Origin: Prorocentrum cordatum
Lineage: Eukaryota > Sar > Dinophyceae > Prorocentrales > Prorocentraceae
DNA: 64,000 nt
Direction: 5' to 3'
Assembly (NCBI GenBank): GCA_963575745.1
Contig: CAUYUJ010006369.1
Span: forward strand, 84,445-148,444
This document shows, in pieces, positions 53,101 to 64,000 of this stretch. The position numbers and the translations under genes were made by a program. The notes under the pieces are model-generated. The model had not been told where the DNA came from. It saw only the letters and a program-made list of their open reading frames with translations, and searched no databases. How positions within the stretch are numbered: position 1 is the first letter of the stretch; each line of letters starts with the position of its first letter.

Positions 53101-54860
53101 TCGGCGCCAGCCGACGCGCGCGCCGAACTGCCGCTGGCCCTTAGCCGTTGCACGCGTTCGAGTTGAGGGCGAATGTCTCCGACGCGATCACTTGCCGCGA
53201 CGCCTCGGAGTCAGGCGGGCGCGCCTGCTGGAACCGATCCCCTCGCCTCCAAGCCGCGCCAGAGTGCTTGCTGATCTGGCCCAGGGGCGAGGGCAGCGCC
53301 AGGGCGAGGTTTTGCCTCAGAGCGCTTTTGGGAGGCATTGGCGGCGGTCGCGTGGCCCAAGGGGGGTCGGGGCTCGAGGCGGCGTTGCAGGCAGCCTCGC
53401 AGCTCCTGGAGCTTGCCATGCGAGTGATCCGCGGGGGTTGACCCGACTGCGCTGGGCATGGAGACGCGCCCGCCGCCGCGCTCTGCGTCGCGAGGGATCT
53501 ACCGTCGCGCGCGCCGATCCCCGACGCCCCGCTGGCCATTGGAAAGCCCCCATGCCAAAAAGCTGCGCGGACCAACGCGCGCGCGCAAGGCTGGGCAGGA
53601 CAGCGGGCGCAGCCCGTCCGTTGCACTGCGTCCCGCGCGCGGCCGCTGCGGAGTGCCGCGCGGCCCCTGCCCTCAAGGTGCCAAGGGCGGGCGAAAACGT
53701 CCGCTCCATGAGCGTGGGGGGCCGCCACTGCTTCGCTAAGGTGTATCAGACGGAACGCATAAAGCCTCTCTCGGGAGAGCGCAGTCTGGTCGCGGCCCAG
53801 GCTTAACTGGATCGTTTGGCCAGTCGGCCTTCGGCCCCCAGCTGCGCTGAGGGGGCCGCTCGGGAGTGATCCGAGCGATGCTCCGAGGGGCCCGACGCCC
53901 GCGGGCCGAGCGTCTAAAAGAGGGGGCGCGCTCTCCAGTCCGCCGTCTCGCTGGGCCCCGGGGCGCCCCTGGCGCCGAAGGATGGATGCATGCATCTGGA
54001 GGCGCTGCTGGCCAAGAAAGCGCATGGCGCTGCAGAGCCGGAGCTGCGCGCCGCGCACTGCGAGGCGCTGGCGCGTTCGGCCGCGTTCAAGGGCAGCGAC
54101 GCGAGGATCGCCTCAGGGCAGATGGGGGCCTCGCGGGCTGGCCGGAGGGTGCCCTCGAAGCTGGTCGCTGGCGGCGGAGAGTTCGCGCGCCCTGTCCCCC
54201 GGGCGGCGGGGGGCGCGCCGGCGCGGTCGAGGCGCCCGCGCTGCTTGCAACGCTGGAGCGGCGCCTGCGCCCACCAGTCGCCCAGGGAGGGGGAGTTTCA
54301 TTCCTGTTTGCGACTCCCGTGCGCGCGTTGCCTTGGTCTGCGCGGGCGAGTCGGCGCCCCTTCCATCTGCTGCGCCGCCCGACGCGCGCGAGCGTGCCCC
54401 TGCTAGCCTCTGCCCCGCCCGAGCGATGTCCGCGTCGGGGCTGAGCCTCATCCGGCCGGGGCACCGAGCAGATGGCGGTAACCATATTGGCCAAAGAAGA
54501 AGAATAGGATGGGCAGCAACATTGAATTTTGATGTAGGCCCACAAAGTTAGCCTTAATCCAGAGGATGAAGGCGCTCGAGAGGACTGAGCTGCATGATCT
54601 TCTAGGCGAGCACGTGCTTGGATAATCGGAACTTGAGTGAACGCGATCCATCCACTCTTGGCCGTCACTTTGGGGGCACTTTCCCAAAGGTAGCAGGGAT
54701 CAGAGATGGCAGGAGCGATAAGCAGCAGACGCACGTAGAGATCGGTGCAGCTCCAGCTTCGGACCATCAGGGGGTGCCGAGAGGCCGTGGATGATTTCCC
54801 CGGCGTTTCGATGATCTCCGTGGGCCCTTCCTCGCGACCGTGGTTGCCGCGCATGACGTG
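53101..54860. other. GC-rich region, no confident gene; weak SL-like site
   Basis: Very GC-rich, with long frames on both strands, as GC-rich DNA gives by chance. A frame at 53,990-54,190 (LEALLAKKAHGAAEPELRAA) is mildly protein-like. At 54,475-54,496 the string GCGGTAACCATATTGGCCAA resembles a degraded spliced leader (about 15 of 20), but no ORF follows. Nothing else is recognised. Confidence 0.3.
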
Positions 54861-55027
54861 CTTCAGGAGGGGAACAAAACGCACGTGCACATCCAATCGT
54901 CGATCTTCAGGATAGTATGGGAAAATGCGGAAGTGGTGGGGGAGACACAAACCCAGCAAATATGGGAAAACATAGGGAATACTGTTAACTGTGCGCATTT
55001 ATTCGCGTGTCCCAGGGCCCCTTCAAG
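54861..55027. repeat. Dispersed repeat C, copy 1
   Basis: About 165 bp, starting TTCAGGAGGGGAACAAAACG and ending CCCAGGGCCCCTTCAAGG, containing ATATGGGAAAACATAGGG. The most diverged of three copies (others at 55,424 and 56,876). A/T-rich in a GC-rich setting. Confidence 0.7.
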
Positions 55028-55423
55028 GTTGGGCGGGTTAATCGAAGACTCCTGGTCGCCGGGCGAAGCGAAGGCTCGCGCCGGCGACGCGTTTTCCAGC
55101 CTTCAGCGATCGGTGACGAGCTTGCGCCGTGGATTGCGCTGCCCTTGGCGTCCCTCTACGACGTGGCCCAATGCTGAGATCCCCTCGGGATATGCCTCCG
55201 CTCCCAGAGCAGGTCTTGGCCGTAGCAGGCTCTGCTCTGGCCGAGGGGGGCCTTCAGAGGTCTGCTGGCGCCCTCGTCTGCGTCAGTGGCATGCTGCTGC
55301 GCCCGCGCGCAGCGCTGTTCGCCGCGGGGCAGCGCGCGCCCCACCTGGGCGAGGGCGCGGTGCGTTCGGACCTCGGATTCCCTAGTGGAGGCGCGCGGTC
55401 TGGCACCCTCGAGCGCGTCGACA

Positions 55424-55586
55424 TTCAGGAGGGAAAAAAACACACAGACGCAATTAATCGTCGACTCCTAGAAAATATAGGAAAATATCGGAAATGGGGG
55501 GGAAGACAAAAACACAGAAAATATGATAAAATATGGGGAATATTTTGATTTGTGTGTATTTATTTGTGTGTCCTGGGGCCCCTTCA
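55424..55586. repeat. Dispersed repeat C, copy 2
   Basis: Starts TTCAGGAGGGAAAAAAACAC and ends GTCCTGGGGCCCCTTCAG. The middle has GAAAATATAGGAAAATATCG and AAGACAAAAACACAGAAAAT, a short internal tandem of GGAAAATAT. TTTGTGTGTATTTATTTGTG precedes the right end and is roughly complementary to the ACACACAGACGCAATTAA near the left end, so weak terminal inverted repeats are possible. Confidence 0.8.
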
Positions 55587-56305
55587 GACATGGGCGAGCT
55601 CGAAGCAGTCAGTATCTTAGCCCGCGCTCTAGCTTGCCGCCCTAGCGGAGCCCGGCTTTTCCGTCGCGACGCTGCGAGCTTCACTCAGAGAAGTCAGATG
55701 CCGCGTTGGGAGAGGGGCGCGGGAGTAAACCCTGCGCGCGCCGAGGGGGCGTTTCTCATCGCGTCGAGATCCCCGGCAGCCTCAGTAAGACATGCGCGAG
55801 GATGGTGGAGGCGTCAAGCAACTGTCAGAATGTACTTTCAAGATTTGGCGGCTACGTTGGAGCGTGAGCGATTGTCGGCTACCGAGAAGAAAATGGCCAA
55901 ACAAGGCATGGCACTTGCGCGCCGTGGCCTGCGAACCCACTGCCAACCCAGGGCCTTCTCGCAGTGGCAGGGTGGGAAGCATGAAATGGGCGCCTGAGCA
56001 GCCTCCAGCCGCTCCCCTCGCGCCTTCCCCCGGCCGTCGCGGAAGCGAGACGGGGGGGGGAGGTGCGGGGCTTGGCGTCGACGCCACCTACGCCGCGTGC
56101 CGCGGCTTTAGCTGCGGGCCACAGAACAACACGGGGCGCCCCTCGCTGCGGCGCGACCGCCGCTGCGGCGCGAAAGCCACGGCGCGGCGGCCAGGAGCGA
56201 GGGGGGGGGGGAGGGCAGCTGGCACAAGTTCTCTGGAGCCGAGCGCTCGTGCGAACGGGCCTCCGCCGCCCGGGTTTCTCAGGAGTCGTCCGGGTCTTGG
56301 TCTTA
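55587..56305. other. GC-rich spacer, nothing recognised
   Basis: Between repeat C copy 2 and MITE A copy 3. Open frames exist on both strands, but no exon is convincing. Confidence 0.3.
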
Positions 56306-56462
56306 AGTCGGGCCTGTCCCTCTACAGGAGGAATATTCAGAAACAGTCACAAACATAGTCTGGGAACGGTGTTTCTAGTATTTGTATTTATGTTTTGATG
56401 TATTTGTTTGACCATTTTACAATTTTCGTCCAAAATTCGCCTGTAGGGGGACACGCCCGACT
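56306..56462. mobile_element. MITE family A, copy 3
   Basis: 157 bp flanked by TA (56,304-56,305 and 56,463-56,464), starting AGTCGGGCCTGTCCCTCTAC and ending TGTAGGGGGACACGCCCGAC followed by T. Its terminal inverted repeats are closest to those of copy 2. Confidence 0.85.
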
Positions 56463-56875
56463 TAATCTTAGTCCCCACCCAGCAGCATGAGGGTCGCTCT
56501 GGACCCATTCTGCACCGTCGCCACCGGCGGCAACACCCTAGCCGAGAGGCGAAGGGGAGCGGGCGCCTGAGCACCCGCGGCCCGCGCGGCGCCAGGCGCC
56601 CCCCTATCGCGCCCCCCCGCCCTCAGGAACGAAAGAAGGACGTGCACGTACATGAATCCACGCTGGTGTCGAGAGTTCGCGTTACGCGAATGTTCGTATC
56701 ACGCGGCAGGTCTCGCGGGTCAGGGGGCCGCGTTCATGTACATAGCTGGGCGCGCGCGTCCTCTGTGGGCTCCCCACCTCCGAGGCCGTCGCGGCGCCGA
56801 GAAGGGGGCGGCCTGGCGTCGACATCACCTGCGCCGCGGGCCGCGGCGCCCATATGCGGGCCATGGAGCACCACA

Positions 56876-57040
56876 GTCAGGAGGGGAAAAAACACACAGA
56901 CACAATTAATCCTCGATTCTCAGAAAATATGGGAAAATATGGGAAGTGGGGGGGAAGACAGAAACCCCGAAAATATGGGAAAATATGGGGAATCCTTTTC
57001 TTTGTGTGTATTTATTTGTGTGTCCTGGGGCCCCTTCAAG
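56876..57040. repeat. Dispersed repeat C, copy 3
   Basis: Starts TCAGGAGGGGAAAAAACACA and ends CCTGGGGCCCCTTCAAGG. Highly similar to copy 2 across the whole length, including GAAAATATGGGAAAATATGG twice. Confidence 0.8.
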
Positions 57041-60000
57041 GGTGTCCGCCGGTGCGGCGCTGGGCAGAAGCGCGCCGCAGCGGTCAGGAGCGAGGGGGAA
57101 AGGGGGCAGAACGCACTGGGTGCATGCCGAAGTCGTGAGAGTACGAGCCGAGACATTGTGTTCACAGGGTTGATTCGCATGTGTTCGTGTTTCTCGGCCA
57201 GCGCGTTGACCAAGCGAATGACATCGGAGGGAAGTCCTGTGCAACCGTGGGACGAACAACATGAAGCACGGACAAACGAACATGGAGCGTACAAGCAATG
57301 GCAAGAACGACGGACGGCCAGACATGTCGACAACATAATGATGGCAATGCCAATCGATGAACGAAAACGAACAATATTGTCTGATGAAGGCAAGAAAACG
57401 ACGGAAAGCCGATCGTTAGAATAAATGAAGGACAATCGAACGAAGATGAAGTACCTGGGACAGGGTTTGACGACGGAAGCGCCCAGCCAGGCGACCCATT
57501 CGAGTCCCAAAGTAGAGGGGAAAATCGCGACGTTGGTGGGTAAGTCAGAAGAGACACCGTCACGGCCCGTGCTGTCGCTTCGCAACGGAGGAAAAGGAAT
57601 GGGGTAGGAGGCAGCAGGAGGATGAGGTAGAGTGGGGAAAGGAGGAGGGCCGAAAGTGGAGGCGAAAGGGTTCATGCAGTGTTCCGCTGCCCAGAAATTC
57701 AGCCCCTTTTATGGGCTTCTGGGCAGACAAGATCTGAGAGGCGCTCCTCCAGAGGATGATGCGCAAGGCGAAGAATATGCGGCGGAGGAGCGGATGAAGA
57801 GTTCGAGGTTGAGCGCATTTCGGTTTACCTCCACGCCAAAAGGCCAAATCATGCAGCAGCGGGCCACGTTTTAGCGACCAGATCGATGCCAGAAGGACCC
57901 CCGCGTCACGAAGTGGTTCGCTTTCCCGTTCCTCTCATACTCCTCCCCACCCATCCATGCGCCAAAACTACAAGTTGTGGATTCACATGTGCCTTTGAAC
58001 ATGTGTGCTCTTATGATCAACGCTCCGCTTCAACGTGCGCCATTGCCTTGTAGTGTAGAGCATGCTGGTGTCATATACTCCGTTGGTGCACTGCTGCTCA
58101 TTGCTTGTTCGCGTTGGGATGTGCCTGCGCGCTGGACATGTTGATATGCACGTACGGATGGCCCATGAGACGGAGGAGGAGGAGGAGGAGGAGGAGGAGG
58201 AGGGACACCGACTAAGCGCACTCATTCGTTAGCCGCTCCAGCGGCGGAAGAAGGCGCGGGGAGAGCCGAACTCCCTCAGCTGGTCTGGCTGCAAAATTCG
58301 CATGCCGACGAAGAGGCGTGGAATGCAGCGGGGTTATGGCATGCGCGTTGCCGGTAGGCAGTCAGAGCTGAATGGCAGCGCTTCTGGGCCAGTGCGCCCA
58401 GCAGAGCGCAGGAGAGCGCCCAAATTTGCAGCCCGAGCAAATGGAGTCTCCAAACGGCGGGCGTAGCTCCCTGGCGCAAGCTACTGATGGTGCCGCGACG
58501 GCTGGCACCGACGGGGCCGTGAGCAAAGGCAGACAGCGTGGCGTCCCACGCGAGCATGGCCGTGGCCGGCGCCTTCGACCTTTTCCGTCGTGGCCCCGTC
58601 GGGGCTCAGCTCGGGAGCGGCCAAGAGAGGGGTGATGGCCAGGAGGAGGAGGAGGAGGAGGAGGAGAAGAAGGAGGGGGGATGTCATGGTTGGGGCCATG
58701 ACAACGATCCTCCCCAAGTTTCTGCTCGCCCACGGCGCCCCACCTTTCCTCGCCCCGCGCACGGCAATCAGCAGCACCCCGGGGCCGCCCGCGGTTCTGC
58801 CTAGGCTGCGGGGGCGCTCGGCGGTGGTGGCCTCAAAACTCGAGGTCCGCGCGGTTCCTGCATGTTGAGCAGGGACGGGCAAGTGAGTTCCACGGCGTAT
58901 TCCGCAAGAGCAGCTCCAAAGTCAGAGGAGGAAAAGGTACCCATACCTCTACCCTTCGGCCGTTTTCCCCTGTTTGGGCATCCTCGCAGGATCTCGTCGC
59001 CACCGCTGGATTCGCCTCGAAATTCTGGTCAGAACCCACCCCAGGAGAGGTCCGGGGAGTAGCGGTATCGGTACCTTTTGGTTGCCCCACAAAAGGAAAT
59101 TAGCGGTTGGACCGACGGTTCGAAGCCAGGATCGGGGCATGTATGTGAGGAGGAGGTGATGGGTTACTTGTGCCAGGCCCGTTTTCTTGTCAAGAGGTCG
59201 TTTTCAGAGGCAGCACCAACACAGGAGCCAAGTATTCGTGTCACGCGGCGGAAATCAAAATGGAGGGAGGAGGAGGAGGAGGAAGAAGAGGAGGAGGAGG
59301 AGGAGCAGGAGGAGGAGAATGAGGAGGGGGAAGAGCAGAAGGAGCTGCGTTAGTTAGCGGAGGCTGAAGAGCAGGAGCAAGAAGAGGAGAAGGATGGGGC
59401 ATGAGGAGGAGGAGAAGGAGGAGGAGGAGGTGAAATAGTTGGATGAGCCAGGGGAGAAGCACCAGCAGCAGCAGGAGCATAAGATCGGCGAGGAGGAGGA
59501 TGAGGAGGAGCAGAAGAAGGAGGGGGTCGGCGCATTCGCGCGCGCCGTCCTTCGTCGTGCTCGCGTGCGCTCGTGCGCCTGCCCATGCCGCGCCGGAGGC
59601 TTGTGACGCCACGTGGCCACGCCCGATCCGGCTGCAGTACACAGGCCCGGCGGCGCTGGGCGCCCCTGCGATTGTCGAGCGCAGGTGTGGGGCCGCCCAC
59701 GCCGTGGCCCAGTACGTCGGCCCGCTGGGCCAGCTCGAGCCGACTCGATTCAACCGTCATCAGTCCATCTGATCTTTCGGTCGGCGTTCCGTTCACTGAT
59801 TTCGTTGCTTCGGGGCAGGTTCTGTTGATGGCACCTCCTCCGACCCTTCCCCTCCTATCATTTCTTCTCGGACTGATCATCGCATCCTCCCTTCTTCCCA
59901 CCCCCCTCCTGGCCGCTATGAGATACGTAGTCTCCCTGACTTGTTGGACGCTAGGAAACAGGGGCAGGGGGTTCATGACGATGGCAGCGCATGCAGCGTA

Positions 60001-62960
60001 CGCGGCGTTACCGGACACAAGCACCATCAGCTCTCCGCTCGCTTACGAGCAAAGCGTTTCGTTGTAATCGGGGGATCATGTATGGCATCCAAATATGCTG
60101 TCCGAATGAGCAACGTAGAGTTGTTGATGCACGAGCTTGCAGTGCAGGCGCTTGTGCATCGTTCGAGAAACATAAGTAAATATTGCCACACGCACCGATT
60201 GCAGCATGAGACAGCATCCAGCGATGACCTCGAAAGCATGCCGTGAGTGGTTGCCCGAGTGTCATGTGTCTTCTTGCTCCTTCTCATTTGATTCCTCCTA
60301 AATCGTCTCCCTCCCCACCTTCACTCGCGCGCGACATGTGATAGATTTTTTCCGCGGAGGCCATTCGCACTACGATTCGCTTGTGCCAGCCGGCGCTCAC
60401 ATTCCGATCACAAAGTCGATGCCAGGAGCGAAGGGGGTTCCATCTTTTTGTGGGCGGGGAAGAAGAGAAGGGTGAGATCCCTCCCTCCCCCTCGCCGCCA
60501 AATGGGGCAGAGGGCCCAACAGGAGGAAGGAGAGGACGCTACAGCAGTATCAACTTGATATGCTACGGCAGAGGTCCCGTAGCAGCGCGCGCTCATGCAT
60601 CGCGCAACGACGGCATGTCGTGCGTCCAGTAGTATCTATCTACAGCGCAGGGTCATCAACGGTGCCTCGTCCGTTGCTCGTTCCCGGTATCCAGGTGGGC
60701 ATCACAGTACCGCCGCCGCATTTGCAGAAGCGCGGACGCATACCAATCCATCGCTTGCGCCACATCGCCGTCCCCTTGGGGGCCCTGACTGTCCCTGTTG
60801 TTGCAGAAGCCTCTCGGTGCTGTGCGACAGTGTGGGAGGCCCGAACCGTGCTCGAAAGGCCTCCTCGCTCCGTGTAGGCCCCCCAGGGCTACGCCGGACC
60901 CGCACCCCCTCTCGAGGGTTCCGGCGCAGTGGGGGGCCTCTCGAGGTGGTCTTTCCCCAGTTTTGTTTGGCCCCCTTCTTTGGGCATGGGAGTCCCCCTC
61001 GAGTTAGAGGCTCTGGCATGGTGGAGGCCGATCCTTCCTCACCATGCGAGTGTGGGCGTTGGTGCGCATTTGGCTTTCCTTGTTCATGTGTGTCTCTATT
61101 CGCATGTGTCTTTGGTTAGGTGTGCACGCTTGCACGGTGACGCACAGGATCCAGCATAGCGAGGGAGAGATGGGGGCAAGGCGTAATGAGGCGCATTCAT
61201 CACAGCGGAAGGTGTCAGCAATGCGTCGGGGAAATCGCTTCTGGCATCCGAAGGACATCAAGCTGTGCTTCCTGGAGAGATCGAGGATGCGGCCATATTG
61301 CGCTCCAGGATTGTGGCCTTCTGTGCGCTACATATCCAGCTGCATGCGGCAAGCCCCGCTACCGCGCAGCGCAGCATCGAGTTGGTTTGTGGTTGCCTTG
61401 TGATTCCACCATTGTGCGACCATGTTTCCACCGTGGTTCTACCCCTACTTCTACGGGCCTCTGCGGGCCTCCAGTCTGCTTCTGGGTTGCCCCGGTCGCG
61501 ATTGCCCGACCGAGCTCTCTCGAAGAGGTTCGATATAGCTGTGATGATGCGGGGATCCCGTGGGCCCGCAGGCGGGAGAACGGGTCGGCAGAACCATCTT
61601 GAGGTTGGTAGGGCAAGTTTTGGGGTTGTGTCGGAAGTGTCTTGCGGTGTCCTTTGACCTGGACACGGTCCTCAGTTCGTTTGGGGGTCCCTCTTTGGGC
61701 CATGCCAGGCCGTCTTGGGCTGTCTTGGGGTCCTCTTGGGCTGTCGCGAGGAGGCCTTCGCCAAAGAGAGCTTGGGAAGCTAAACCGTGCCAAGCAACAT
61801 GTTGTCCAATGCTTTAGGCATCCAATGGCTCCGCTGGAGGGCTCCGGGCCGCTGGGTTATCTCAGGACTTGTTGGGAATGCTTGAGCTTTCTTTTGACGG
61901 GTCGTGTGGCATTTTGCAGCCATGTCGGGGCGGTCTCTGGCAATTGTGGAGTCATGGAGAGCGTCGGAGGGCAGCATTTCATAATGGCCCAAAGGGGATC
62001 AACCTTGGTGATCTCAGAGGCCCTACCAGGCAGTTAACAGTCATGCCTCAACGTGACGTCCACACGGTGTCAACACATCAGAGTTTACCATTTGAACGTG
62101 TTATGTTGACCATGTGTTCGCCGTTCGAGTTGAATTCGTGGCTCGTTTTTCCAACTCGCCGGTGGCGACACACGCTCGTGGCAGAACATGATCAACAAAT
62201 AGTAGTGAGCAACCAAACGTTGGTAGGTCGAAGCATAATGAAACGAGATGCATCGGCCGTGACGATTGGGGAAAGCCTTCCAGGGCAGCCTGCAAATTTC
62301 GAGGCAAGAAGGTGTGTTGTATCTTCTCGCGACAGCAGGCGTTACTAGGAGGGCGGTAACGTCACGAGTTGAGCTCGCGGCATTTAGAAGTGAACAGGAC
62401 GACGACACTGAGGACCACGACGGACGACGAAGACGACGACGACGACCGACGTCCAGAGGCCTCCAGGAACCTTCAGAGATCCCAGAGGTCTCGCTGGGAC
62501 CTTCACGTGGAGGCCTTCGGAGGTCCCGCGAAGGTCTCTCTAGAGGGGGCCTTCGGAGGGCTCTCCGAAGGCCTCCTGCGATCCCTGGAGGTTTCCCAGG
62601 GGTCTTCTCTGGGGGTCTCCAGAGGCGCGAACCGTGCGTGAAGTAATCAGAATGCGAGCACCGGCCTCTGTAGTTGGCATCTTCGCGAATCGTTACAAAG
62701 TGCTCTTGTGCCAAGGTGTACACAAATAGGGCGCACGACGTCACGAAGTCTTGAATTGCAGCGTCACAGCCTTGGGACGACGAGGAGGAGGAGGAGGAGG
62801 AGGAGGAGGAGGAGGAGGAGGAGGAGGAGGAGAGGAGGAGGAGGAGGAGGAAGAGGAGGAGGAGGAGAGGGAACGCACAGGAAGCAAGGGAGGAAGAGGC
62901 GCAGGAGGACGAGGAGGAGCAGGAGGAAAGGAGGACGAGGACGAGGACGAGGACTGGGAC
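57041..62960. other. 5.9-kb region without a confident gene
   Basis: GGA/GAG microsatellites at 58,165-58,205, 58,635-58,680, 59,262-59,345, 59,400-59,520 and 62,775-62,960. GC is lower between 59.9 and 62.3 kb. Weak open frames exist (58,276-58,557 minus; 58,862-59,062 plus; 61,869-62,348 plus, 159 residues) without recognisable domains or splice support. 61,680-61,760 and 62,450-62,640 repeat CTTGGG and CCTCCGGAGG-type words. Confidence 0.35.
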
Positions 62961-63885
62961 GCCCCATTGCTCAAGCCGGCATGGTGATGTCCCCCGCGGC
63001 TGGAGCGACTGGAGATGCGAATTTTGCTGCCCGAGAAATGGTTGGCGTACGGGGTGGCGCGGATGGCGCGTCAAAACGCACCGCGGCCCAGCGGCGAGTG
63101 GGCCGCGATTTGGCCAGATGGTCCGCAGACAACGCCATTCAGATAATCTCCAGCGAGCTCATTGGCGCACGCCACCAGCTCCTCCAGTTTTAGCGAGTGC
63201 TGGAGCTATTGGTTGGAGATCCCGAGGTTGCCGACAGGATCAGTTGTGTGGTTCCGGTCCTGCAGGCACTTGTGGCTGGACAAAACTTGCAGACGTTGAT
63301 GTGCTCCGGCGGAATGTCGCGATGCATGCCAAGGCTTCTGGAGTCTCTTTAGCGACGGTCCCCGTGGCGGCTTTCAAGCAGCTCCAGAAGTCCACAAGGC
63401 TGGAATCCAGGGAAAGCCAGACCGTCTTGAACCCAGATGCGCCTCCCTTCGTACCTGGGGTTTGGATTGCCCACCCTGAGGAGCCAATCTTTAAACTTGT
63501 CGAGCCTCTCCCCGTTGATGCGAAGGTCGAGGACCACGATGAGTTGCACAACGCTACTGGTGCAGCAGGTGCTGCGTCGGAGGCAGCGTTGCAGTTCCAG
63601 CCGGCGTCAGCAACAGTTATGCCATCTCCCAAAGCCGCCTGGGGAGGGTATTCGTCCCATGCGAGAGATGGCGGAGTTCTCTGCGGTACGGCCCAGTCAT
63701 CGTCAGCTACGGAAGCGCCACATCCCAATTACGCCTGGGGATGGTATTCAACCCATGCGAGCGTTGATGGTGGAGATGGTGGCGCGGTGCTTCTGCCGCA
63801 GGAGAGCGGTAGCCATGGTGCGGAGGCGGTGGTTCCGACCCGTTCGACGCGTGGCACTCTTGCGGCGGCCGTCGCAGTGGAGTAG
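62961..63885 (+). pseudogene. Broken gene with a PAM2 motif
   Basis: The first frame starts ATGGTGATGTCC at 62,981 and reads GRDLARWSADNAIQIISSEL, GARHQLLQF, then a TAG (63,191-63,193). The same frame continues coherently after it (RVLELLVGDPEVADRISCVV). Near 63,290 a shift of frame gives KLADVDVLRRNVAMHAKASG and then LNPDAPPFVPG (63,427-63,459), matching the PAM2 consensus LNPxAxxFxP that docks on the MLLE domain of poly(A)-binding protein. An imperfect repeat follows (AAWGGYSSHARDGG, then YAWGWYSTHASVDGG), with stop TAG at 63,885. CCATTGCTCAAG (62,964-62,975) just before the ATG resembles a deleted spliced leader. A role in mRNA or translation control is inferred from PAM2 only. Confidence 0.55.
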
Positions 63886-64000
63886 GAGTGTGTGCGGCCT
63901 CTGCTGCGGCGGCCAAATGAGCGTGAAGCTCCCATTTTCGAGATGCTGATGGATGGGCGGCCAGCTATCCCCACAGGGCCGCTGATCGATTGGCCCAACT
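63886..64000. other. Window edge, nothing recognised
   Basis: Short 3' flank of the PAM2 gene. No feature seen. Confidence 0.3.

Noticed and set aside
53141-54444. 300-residue minus ORF and overlapping plus ORFs
   Set aside because: Both strands are equally open in GC-rich sequence; no domain, no start context and no splice support.

Overview
This window is nuclear DNA of a dinoflagellate, possibly a GC-rich lineage such as Prorocentrum; the species is inferred and not proven. The main evidence is a set of decayed copies of the 22-nt dinoflagellate spliced leader (DinoSL) just upstream of open reading frames, at about 14.45, 26.94, 33.94, 37.87 and 41.93 kb. Supporting evidence is a decayed LINE of a type familiar from dinoflagellates, short coding exons separated by repeat-filled introns with GT, GC and possibly GA donors, high GC, and very abundant minisatellites and microsatellites. 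I saw no rRNA, tRNA, CRISPR array, bacterial operon or intact viral genome.

Layout. 0-14.4 kb is mostly repeats: two MITE families, a ~30-bp minisatellite field (1.55-3.72 kb), satellites with 83-bp, 89-bp and ~65-bp periods, a pair of perfect-looking hairpins (8.35-8.57 kb) and a 1.1-kb AGT array (12.49-13.58 kb). One multi-exon gene (5.46-7.43 kb) carries the 89-bp satellite inside an intron. 14.45-18.9 kb is a decayed LINE (SL relic, coiled-coil ORF1, endonuclease, reverse transcriptase) cut off by a 100-N scaffold gap. 19.04-24.3 kb holds a large multi-exon gene of unknown function. 27.09-29.50 kb and 31.86-33.21 kb give phase-consistent multi-exon models. 34.0-36.04 kb is a C5-cytosine methyltransferase-like gene with recognisable motifs in order. 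36.79-37.88 kb (minus) is a GIY-YIG-like protein with a coding minisatellite. 40.5-41.94 kb (minus) is the cleanest gene: SL relic, ATG, two exons, and one intron whose ends are long inverted repeats (introner-like). 42.9-49.2 kb is a zinc-ribbon plus coiled-coil multi-exon gene with frameshifts. 49.2-57 kb is homopolymer- and microsatellite-rich and contains a third small repeat family. 57-62.9 kb shows little, and 62.98-63.89 kb is a broken gene with a PAM2 (poly(A)-binding-protein docking) motif.

How it fits together. Several genes appear to be retroposed copies of trans-spliced mRNAs (SL relic followed by an ORF) that now contain introns, so introns were probably gained after retroposition. 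The inverted-repeat intron at 41.4-41.6 kb looks like direct evidence of a mobile intron doing this. Exon boundaries are read by eye from reading frame and splice dinucleotides and should be treated as models. Several genes contain frameshifts or stops, which may be true decay or assembly indels.
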